Source of the DNA: Paludibacter sp.
GTDB taxonomy: Bacteria > Bacteroidota > Bacteroidia > Bacteroidales > Paludibacteraceae
Direction: 5' to 3'
DNA: 30,774 nucleotides
Assembly: GCA_030655595.1 (NCBI GenBank)
Contig: JAUSNQ010000023.1
Location: forward strand, 1 to 30,774
Shown here: positions 24,705 through 30,774 of the stretch, piece by piece
Position numbering within the stretch: position 1 is the stretch's first letter
How the letters are laid out: the number at the start of each line of letters is the position of its first letter
Program-made: the position numbers and the translations under genes
Notes under the pieces: model-generated
Database searches by the model: none
Seen by the model: only the letters and a program-made list of their open reading frames with translations
Told to the model about the DNA's origin: nothing

Positions 24705-25169
24705 ATGACTGATTATATTATTTTTAGTTTGCTGTTTTTTATAATCCACCTTGTATGTTACGTAATTGCAGGAGTTATTGATCTCCAATTAGCTAGAAAA
24801 GTGTATTCAGGAAAAGACAGATTATATAAGTCATTTTTCAGAAACATGGAAGATGAAAAAGAAAACAAACGTATTGCAAAACTACTAATACCCTCTCAGT
24901 TTATTAGAGCAATATTAATGTCATTAGTGCTATATCCGATACTGCCTTTTCTAAGAAACCTGACATTCGAAATGCAGTTTATTTTTATGGCATCCCTCAT
25001 GTTTGTTTATGCAGATTTTGCCAGCGCAATTCCATTTTCCAATACCATTGAAGGAATGGTTTATTTAAAAAAAGAATTTGTAAAGAAAAGGGTGTTTTGG
25101 ACGATTCAACTGGAAGCAAGTTTATATAGTATCATGTTTGGATTGTTATCAGCTTGGATTTTAATATAA
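24705..25169 (+). CDS. small integral membrane protein, unknown function
   Basis: This is a 154-residue membrane protein with four likely transmembrane helices, at about 4-24, 63-83, 86-106 and 130-152. A charged cytoplasmic or periplasmic loop of about 30-60 contains RKVYSGKDRLYKSFF and a KEN-rich stretch. It is not recognised. It lies 64 bp after the preceding gene; AACCTTTG near 24666 differs from the -7 consensus at the first base, so a separate weak promoter is possible. It may be the last gene of the export operon. Confidence 0.8.
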   Translation: MTDYIIFSLLFFIIHLVCYVIAGVIDLQLARKVYSGKDRLYKSFFRNMEDEKENKRIAKLLIPSQFIRAILMSLVLYPILPFLRNLTFEMQFIFMASLMFVYADFASAIPFSNTIEGMVYLKKEFVKKRVFWTIQLEASLYSIMFGLLSAWILI

Positions 25170-25318
25170 TATAGCTATCCCTGATTCGTATTAATTATTC
25201 CGATAATTGATCGTTGAAATTTCACCCAATCCAGATTTGAACCTGAAAGTTCGTTGATTTAAAAACACAACTCCCTTACACTTTCTCACATTACTCTCCT
25301 ATTTCTAAAAAATTTAAT

Positions 25319-25326
25319 TATATTTG
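25319..25326 (+). promoter_or_regulatory. -7 element for the Lrp/AsnC regulator
   Basis: TATATTTG followed by C matches TAnnTTTG and lies 44 bp before the ATG at 25371. The -33 region is only weakly TTTC-like. The 201-bp gap before this gene otherwise shows no ORF. The octamer is identical to that of the LolA operon. Confidence 0.55.
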
Positions 25327-25370
25327 CAGCATATAAATAGAATATTTAATCATTTCCTCTAAATCAAACC

Positions 25371-25871
25371 ATGGCACAACACCGCATCGACCGTTTAGAC
25401 AAAAAAATCCTGCAACTCATTTCACAGGATGCCCGTATTCCTTTCTTAGAAGTAGCCCGCGAATGCAATGTTTCGGGTGCAGCCATTCATCAACGAATTC
25501 AAAAACTTAAAAACAATGGCATCATCAAAGGATCGGAATTTATCATCGATAATTATAAGGTAGGATACCAGACCTGTGCATTCATTGGAGTAACTTTATC
25601 CGACATCAAAGCTTTTGCCGAAGTGGCTGAGGAACTGAAGAAAATCCCGGAGATAGTAGAATGTCATTACTCAACCGGGAAGTATTCGCTTTTCGTGAAA
25701 ATTTATGCCCGCGACAACAAGCATTTGCTACAGGTAATTGTTGAAAGGATGACTGCCATAAGAGGAATTGCGCATACCGAGACTTTCCAAATTTCGCTGG
25801 ATGAAGTTTTTAGCCGGCAACTTTCTGTATTTGATACTGAGGAACCTGAAGAAGTAGAAAGTGTTGAATAA
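25371..25871 (+). CDS. Lrp/AsnC family transcriptional regulator
   Basis: This 166-residue protein is a one-component regulator that responds to amino acids or similar small ligands and binds DNA as dimers or octamers. An N-terminal helix-turn-helix covers about 8-55, with DKKILQLISQDARIPFLEVA and the recognition helix SGAAIHQRIQKL. The C-terminal RAM ligand-binding domain covers about 65-145. A short acidic tail (TEEPEEVESVE) ends the protein. It has its own promoter and a strong terminator region downstream. It could control the neighbouring export operon, but no site for it has been proved. Confidence 0.95.
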   Translation: MAQHRIDRLDKKILQLISQDARIPFLEVARECNVSGAAIHQRIQKLKNNGIIKGSEFIIDNYKVGYQTCAFIGVTLSDIKAFAEVAEELKKIPEIVECHYSTGKYSLFVKIYARDNKHLLQVIVERMTAIRGIAHTETFQISLDEVFSRQLSVFDTEEPEEVESVE

Positions 25872-25905
25872 ACGTGTAAAAAAAAACTTGTCAAACTAGC
25901 TTTTT

Positions 25906-25968
25906 AATTGCGTAGGAGAAAAATAAATAAATAGTTTTTCTCCTGTTTTATTTTCCTCCTACGCAATT
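25906..25968. terminator. nested hairpin terminator between convergent genes
   Basis: Two overlapping inverted repeats lie between the AsnC gene and the convergent outer-membrane protein gene. The inner one pairs GGAGAAAAA (25915-25923) with TTTTTCTCC (25935-25943) and is followed by a T-rich stretch, a normal plus-strand terminator. The outer one pairs 13 bp, AATTGCGTAGGAG (25906-25918) with its exact complement (25956-25968). The two share GGAG, so they exclude each other in part. The region probably terminates both genes. Confidence 0.75.
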
Positions 25969-25980
25969 TTACCTGTCTGA

Positions 25981-28815
25981 TTATCTGCGATATCCTCCCC
26001 CATCTGGTGATCGCATGCCACCATCAGGTCTCATTCCTGGCTCAAATCGTCCATCACCCCTCATTCTTGAGTCTCCATCTCTGCTCGCATTTCCTCCAAA
26101 TTGTCGGATGCGGTAGCTGAAGCTAACCAAAAAATAGGAAGTGAGGGTGTTGTATTTCGTAAACGAGACCGAGTTATCATTTACTACCTGACGGATGTTT
26201 AATTGTTGACGCAACATATCAACCCATTTGACAGATAAAACTCCTCTGTTTTTAAACATCGATTTCTCAACAGATGCATTCCAAATCAACTCGCTTTGAT
26301 CGAAATTGGAATAACCGAGTCGGTTCGAATAAACGATATCACTATTGAGAGACAGGTCGTAAGGCAAACGAATGACGATATTCCCCCGACCACTCCAGTC
26401 ATACGTTTCAGTAAGTCTGTCGCTTAAATTGTTCAGGGAATTTGAATAGCGCAAACTACCCCGAGCTCCTAACTCGATAACATCGTGCGTAAAAGTCAGT
26501 GATAATTGCTGCTGAGCTGTATAGCGCCGCGTAAAACTTGTATCTCCCAATTGTAAATTATCTATATCAATCTCATCAATGTTAAGTCCTTTTCTATTAT
26601 AACCATAGCTAGTATTATATCCGAGATTTGTGCTGGTATTGAAATGTAATCGCTTTTGAATGATGGGTGTATTGAACATGATATTACCGTTCAATGATAC
26701 CGGTTTTTCTTCAGCATTGACTGTCTGCGTATATTGTTTTCCTGAACTGTCGTAAATGCGGTTGGTAACCAATTCGTCTTTCACATAGTTTCCAGAGATC
26801 CAGGTACTGAATGAAGAAAAGGTTTTCTCGTTGAAGTTGCTGTACATCAAGCGCAAATAGTTTGAAAAGGATGGATTTAATCCGGGATTTCCGACTGTTT
26901 CCTGCATCAGATTGGTATTGTTTTTAACCGGTTGCATCTGATTTATGGATGGTTGACGGGTATATCCGCGATAATCAAGCCGCATAAATTCCTTTTTGCC
27001 GAAATTATATTGGAATCGACCATTCGGGGCAAAATTAAATACATTGTTTGTAACATCCCTGACATCACCATTGCCATAAAAAGTCTGACTGTGTGTTTGT
27101 GATGGTTCACCTTTGATACCTAAGGTCAGGTTATAAGCCTTTTCAGTATATTTATAATTGAACTCTAAAGTTTCTCTGAAAAACTTATTCTTAAAATTAT
27201 TGCTGTATTCATCTACATAAGTCGTATAATCTTCCGGATTTTTATTGAAAAATGCCGTCGAATCCGTTGAGGCGTATTGGTCTTTTACACTTGTCTGTGA
27301 ACTTGTAGTGAAAGCAATAACCGTTTCCAACAAGTTCTTATTATTCCACAAAGGCTCTACAAATGAAATACGTGCATCGAAGTTCAACCGGTCAGAAGTG
27401 TTTTTTGTATATTGATTGATTTGAGTTGGTGATGCAGAAATTCTATTCGAAAAATTAAAACTTTGATTGTCACTTTGTGTAAATCCGGAGTACACATTGG
27501 CTGTAAGAGTTCGCCCGAGCTTTGACGCAAACTTGCGACTCACAATCAATCTTAAACCAGCTGATAACGAATTATTTAATCCTGAATTTTGAGCTGTACC
27601 GTAACTTGTTGTATCCAAATCCTGCAAGTAAATATAGTCGCGGTAACTATCCGACGTTCCTGTATTGTAATTAATATTCGGTTGCACAATCAACGTTGTC
27701 AGACTGTCGATTTTCCACTCTGCCTCCAACCTCATATTGGCTTCGTAAGAATCGCTGTTCGAGCGGTTATAGGTTGAGTCGTTGAAGATGGATTCTTTGA
27801 GGTAACTCTCTTTGGTGCTGTTTGTTTCACTGAAGTTATTGGAATGATTGAACGAGCCGTCGCCTCCGATTTTAAATTTATCGTTTACAATGGCGTTGTG
27901 ATTTAAACCCAGATTCTGCGTTTCCGTAATTCCGTTGTTGGAGCCCCACCCACCTCTTCCACGACCGCTTCGTGCGGTATTCACATTGTTGGCTCCACCG
28001 ACAATTGAAGTCTGTGCATCACCTTGCATGATGTTGATATTGGCATTCGCATCATAACGGATGAAATCCTCCAAATCGAGCCCGGCTCCACCGTTCACAT
28101 TTCCGAAAACTCCCTTGCGGCGGTTCGACTTGGTAGTCAGATTAATAATTCTTTCTGTATCTTCATCTTCAAATCCTGTCAGCTGCGCCATATCCGATTT
28201 CTGTTCCAGCACTTGAATCTTTTCTATCATCTCTGCCGGTAGGTTTTTCGTTGCCATTTCTATATCTCCATCGAAAAACTTTTTGCCATCTACCCTGATC
28301 TTTTTAATCTCCTGACCATTGACCGTAATTTTTCCTTCCGCTGTAATCTCAACACCCGGTAGTTTCTTCAACAAATCTTCTACGACAGCATTTTCTTGTA
28401 CTTTGAATGCGGTAGCGTTGTATTCAAGCGTGTCGCCGCGTACTACCAACTGAGCAGCCGTTCCCATGACTTCCAGTTCTTTCAGTGCAAGCACATTTTC
28501 CTGCAATTGTATGTTCTTAAAAATGATGTCTTTTTTGTCCATGACAACGCTTTCTTTGTAATCCAGATAACCTACTGAACTTACGACCAGAACATATTTT
28601 CCGGGATTAACACGAGGTAAACTAAACCAACCATTTCCGTTGGTTTGCACGCCTTGCACCAAGGTCGAATCAGCGGCTTTCAGCAACCTCACTGTAACCA
28701 TTTCCAGCGGCATCCCGTTATTGGCATCAAATACAGTTGATTGAATCGATTTCTGGGCAGTAATACTGATACTAACAAACATCAACAACAGGGCAAAAAC
28801 ACTTTTTTTTATCAT
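25981..28815 (-). CDS. TonB-receptor-like outer-membrane beta-barrel protein
   Basis: This protein has 944 residues when started at ATG 28815. That start gives a clean signal peptide (MIKKSVFALL..., cleaved near ISITA|Q); the longer frame to 28872 would run into an inverted repeat and is not preferred. A carboxypeptidase-regulatory-like domain covers about 20-105. A plug-like region covers about 120-235 (VEDLLKKLPGVEI, TVNGQEIKKIRVDGKKFFDG). A large barrel follows, as in the OMP_b-brl_3 family. After the last barrel strand a 40-residue tail rich in Gly, Arg, Asp and Met follows, with repeated MRGDGR, MRPDGG and MRSPDGG units. The ligand is unknown, and no SusD partner is present. Confidence 0.92.
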   Translation of the reverse strand: MIKKSVFALLLMFVSISITAQKSIQSTVFDANNGMPLEMVTVRLLKAADSTLVQGVQTNGNGWFSLPRVNPGKYVLVVSSVGYLDYKESVVMDKKDIIFKNIQLQENVLALKELEVMGTAAQLVVRGDTLEYNATAFKVQENAVVEDLLKKLPGVEITAEGKITVNGQEIKKIRVDGKKFFDGDIEMATKNLPAEMIEKIQVLEQKSDMAQLTGFEDEDTERIINLTTKSNRRKGVFGNVNGGAGLDLEDFIRYDANANINIMQGDAQTSIVGGANNVNTARSGRGRGGWGSNNGITETQNLGLNHNAIVNDKFKIGGDGSFNHSNNFSETNSTKESYLKESIFNDSTYNRSNSDSYEANMRLEAEWKIDSLTTLIVQPNINYNTGTSDSYRDYIYLQDLDTTSYGTAQNSGLNNSLSAGLRLIVSRKFASKLGRTLTANVYSGFTQSDNQSFNFSNRISASPTQINQYTKNTSDRLNFDARISFVEPLWNNKNLLETVIAFTTSSQTSVKDQYASTDSTAFFNKNPEDYTTYVDEYSNNFKNKFFRETLEFNYKYTEKAYNLTLGIKGEPSQTHSQTFYGNGDVRDVTNNVFNFAPNGRFQYNFGKKEFMRLDYRGYTRQPSINQMQPVKNNTNLMQETVGNPGLNPSFSNYLRLMYSNFNEKTFSSFSTWISGNYVKDELVTNRIYDSSGKQYTQTVNAEEKPVSLNGNIMFNTPIIQKRLHFNTSTNLGYNTSYGYNRKGLNIDEIDIDNLQLGDTSFTRRYTAQQQLSLTFTHDVIELGARGSLRYSNSLNNLSDRLTETYDWSGRGNIVIRLPYDLSLNSDIVYSNRLGYSNFDQSELIWNASVEKSMFKNRGVLSVKWVDMLRQQLNIRQVVNDNSVSFTKYNTLTSYFLVSFSYRIRQFGGNASRDGDSRMRGDGRFEPGMRPDGGMRSPDGGGYRR

Positions 28816-28833
28816 ATCCAATATAGAAAACAA

Positions 28834-29008
28834 AACCACAAAAGGCACAAAAGAAAGACTAAGGGAACACAAAAGAACTAAAAGCTAAAAGCTAAGAGCT
28901 AAGAGCTAAAAACTGAAAGTGATAAATTGTATTCACTTAGGTATTCTAATGTGGTTTAATATTTATCTTTTGTGTTCCCTTAGTCTTTCTTTTGTGCCTT
29001 TTGTGGTT
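28834..29008. repeat. 43-bp perfect inverted repeat with 89-bp loop
   Basis: The arm at 28834-28876 and the arm at 28966-29008 are exact reverse complements over 43 bp. The arms contain repeated CACAAAAG words, at 28837, 28846 and 28868. A 10-bp further match, ACCACAAAAG, lies at 29035-29044. The structure fills most of the 360-bp gap (28816-29175) between divergent genes. There is no ORF inside it. It could be a small non-autonomous element or a strong cruciform. Confidence 0.9.
28876..28917. repeat. heptamer repeat, six degenerate units
   Basis: Six successive 7-bp units run from 28876 to 28917: AACTAAA, AGCTAAA, AGCTAAG, AGCTAAG, AGCTAAA and AACTGAA. The array lies in the loop of the 43-bp inverted repeat, upstream of the outer-membrane protein gene. 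Changes in unit number would alter promoter spacing rather than a reading frame. Confidence 0.75.
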
Positions 29009-29175
29009 AATAAAATTATAATAACTCCTCTAAGACCACAAAAGTAATAAAAGGTTTAATATAAAATTACTTTCCATTACTTGATTTAAGTGCTTCCGAT
29101 CAGATAAAATCTCCACTTTTTTTATTTACTTTGTATCGTTTTAAAAATTCAACCCTATAAATCAACGCCTGTTAG

Positions 29176-30408
29176 ATGATTTTAAATTATATCTGGATTG
29201 GTTTCCTGCTCATTGCGTTTGTAATCGCCTGTATACAAGCGCTTTTTTTCGGCAACACCCAAATATTTTCCGATATCATCAATTCTACTTTCGACTCGGC
29301 CAAAACAGGTTTTGAAATTTCATTGGGATTAACCGGCGTTTTATCCCTGTGGCTGGGTATCATGAAAATTGGTGAAAATGGAGGTGTTATTGCTGCTTTT
29401 TCAAGATTAGTTGCCCCATTCTTCTCAAAAATCTTCCCTGAGATTCCGAAAAATCATCCGGCAATGGGAAGCATCTTCATGAATATATCGGCCAACATGC
29501 TCGGTTTGGATAATGCTGCCACACCCATGGGGCTGAAGGCCATGAAAGAACTGCAGGAAATAAATCCGGATAAAGAAAAAGCATCCAACCCGATGATTAT
29601 GTTTTTGGTTCTCAACACCTCCGGCTTGACCATCCTCCCCATCAGCATCATGGTTTACCGTGCTCAAATGGGTGCAGCGAATCCTTCAGATATATTTTTA
29701 CCAATTTTACTGGCTACCTTTTTTTCAACTTTGGTTGGTTTTATCAGTGTTGCTTTGTATCAGAAAATCAACATCTTCAATAAAACCATTTTACTTACAC
29801 TCCTTGGCTTAATGTCATTTATTGGAAGTCTCATGTTCTTTCTGGGTCAATTACCGAAAGACCTATTAGCCAACTATTCAAACTTTGCTGCTGCCTTTAT
29901 ATTGTTTTCAGTAATCACGTCTTTTGTACTGATGGCGACTATCCGCAAAGTGAATGTATTTGAGTCATTTATTGAAGGAGCGAAAGACGGGTTCCATGTC
30001 GCAGTAGGCATCATCCCATATATGATTGCAATTTTGATGGCAATCGGAGTTTTCAGGGCTTCAGGTGCGATGGATTTTTTAATAGACGGCATCGGTAGTT
30101 TCGTTGCCTTGTTGGGTGTAAATACTGATTTCGTTGAAGCCTTACCCACAGCGTTGATGAAGCCCTTGAGTGGCAGCGGTGCCAGAGGTATGATGATTGA
30201 TGCGATGAACACCTATGGTGCAGATTCGTTTGTCGGTCGGCTTTCAAGCATTGTACAAGGTTCTACCGAAACAACTTTTTATGTGCTGGCGGTGTATTTT
30301 GGTTCAGTCGGCATTAAAAACACCCGCTATGCACTGGGATGTGGCCTGATTGCTGATTTTGCAGGAATCATCGCAGCCATCCTGATTGGATATTTATTCT
30401 TCTTTTAA
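29176..30408 (+). CDS. SpmA-SpmB fused spore-maturation-type membrane protein
   Basis: This 410-residue polytopic inner-membrane protein joins two nucleoside-recognition (Gate) domains. The N-terminal half matches SpmA, with NISANMLGLDNAATPMGLKA around 109-128. The C-terminal half matches SpmB, with SGSGARGMM and QGSTETTFYVLAVYFGSVG. In Bacillus these are two separate proteins needed for spore core dehydration. Fused copies occur in bacteria that do not sporulate, where the role is unknown, possibly transport. TTACTTTG at 29126-29133 is a near-match -7 element. The stop codon is 7 bp before ybeY, so the two are probably one operon. Confidence 0.9.
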   Translation: MILNYIWIGFLLIAFVIACIQALFFGNTQIFSDIINSTFDSAKTGFEISLGLTGVLSLWLGIMKIGENGGVIAAFSRLVAPFFSKIFPEIPKNHPAMGSIFMNISANMLGLDNAATPMGLKAMKELQEINPDKEKASNPMIMFLVLNTSGLTILPISIMVYRAQMGAANPSDIFLPILLATFFSTLVGFISVALYQKINIFNKTILLTLLGLMSFIGSLMFFLGQLPKDLLANYSNFAAAFILFSVITSFVLMATIRKVNVFESFIEGAKDGFHVAVGIIPYMIAILMAIGVFRASGAMDFLIDGIGSFVALLGVNTDFVEALPTALMKPLSGSGARGMMIDAMNTYGADSFVGRLSSIVQGSTETTFYVLAVYFGSVGIKNTRYALGCGLIADFAGIIAAILIGYLFFF

Positions 30409-30415
30409 TTGCGCC

Positions 30416-30774
30416 ATGATACAATTTATAAATGAAAATATTCCTTTTCCCGAAATTCATAAACTGAAAGTAAAATCCTGGATCAAGGAAACTGCAAAAA
30501 GATACGGCAAGAAAACAGGAGAGATCGCTTTTATTTTCTGTAACGATGAAAAGATACTCGAAATAAATCGCCAGTATCTCCAACATGATTATTATACCGA
30601 TATCATCACTTTCGATTATTCAGAAAATAACACCATTTCAGGAGATATCTTCATCAGCCTCGAAACTGTAAATTCGAATGCAACAGAGTTTGGAGTTCCG
30701 TACGACACCGAATTGCTGCGAATAATCATTCACGGTATCCTGCATCTTTGCGGACAAGAGGATAAAACCCCTGC
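30416..30774 (+). CDS. ybeY: endoribonuclease YbeY (rRNA maturation), 3' partial
   Basis: The reading frame starts at ATG 30416, 7 bp after the previous stop codon, and runs off the window after 119 full codons. YbeY is a zinc-dependent ribonuclease needed for 16S rRNA 3' end maturation and ribosome quality control. Family landmarks are the TDIITFDY stretch (61-68), SGDIFISL and the zinc motif starting HGILH, with His106 and His110. In the usual H3xH5xH motif the third ligand would be residue 116, which is Asp here (GQED). Asp can also bind zinc, and this may be normal for the phylum. The C-terminus is outside the window. Confidence 0.92.
   Translation, partial: MIQFINENIPFPEIHKLKVKSWIKETAKRYGKKTGEIAFIFCNDEKILEINRQYLQHDYYTDIITFDYSENNTISGDIFISLETVNSNATEFGVPYDTELLRIIIHGILHLCGQEDKTP

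Noticed and set aside
28816..28872. N-terminal extension of the outer-membrane protein to 28872
   Set aside because: It would add 19 residues before a good signal peptide and would overlap the arm of the inverted repeat; ATG 28815 gives a normal export signal.

Overview
The window looks like a chromosomal segment from a Bacteroidota bacterium, most likely Bacteroidales or a close relative. The signs are: several promoters with the Bacteroidota -7 element TAnnTTTG; two large outer-membrane receptors with N-terminal carboxypeptidase-regulatory-like domains; a fused SpmA/SpmB-type membrane protein directly before ybeY; and A-rich rather than Shine-Dalgarno-type translation starts. No tRNA, rRNA, CRISPR array or complete insertion sequence was seen.

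Region 1 (1-9651) is an accessory or defence island. It opens with a 32-bp tandem repeat and an AT-rich gene of unknown function. A type I restriction-modification locus follows in an unusual order: hsdR, a KilA-N domain gene, hsdS, a Schlafen AlbA_2-type ATP-binding protein, and hsdM last. hsdR carries a perfect 28-bp palindrome inside the reading frame.

Region 2 (9712-15440) holds a sensor kinase (kinase, short receiver, degenerate Hpt) and a sigma-54-type response regulator. They lie tail to tail with an 11-bp overlap, and both have a TAACTTTG promoter almost touching the ATG. After them come a coiled-coil lipoprotein and a Gfo/Idh/MocA oxidoreductase, both on the minus strand.

Region 3 (15516-25871) is the most interesting functional unit. 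A TonB-dependent receptor is divergent from an apparent operon encoding a LolA-like periplasmic protein, two FtsX/LolE-type permeases, a LolD-like ATPase, an outer-membrane beta-barrel, an unrecognised secreted protein and a small membrane protein. An Lrp/AsnC regulator with its own promoter follows. Together the operon has parts for the inner membrane, periplasm and outer membrane, which suggests an envelope-spanning lipid or lipoprotein export system. Two nearly identical AT-rich palindromic sites overlap the two divergent promoters.

Region 4 (25872-30774) holds a nested hairpin terminator, a second TonB-receptor-like outer-membrane protein on the minus strand, a 43-bp perfect inverted repeat with heptamer repeats in its loop, an SpmA-SpmB fusion, and the start of ybeY, which runs off the window.
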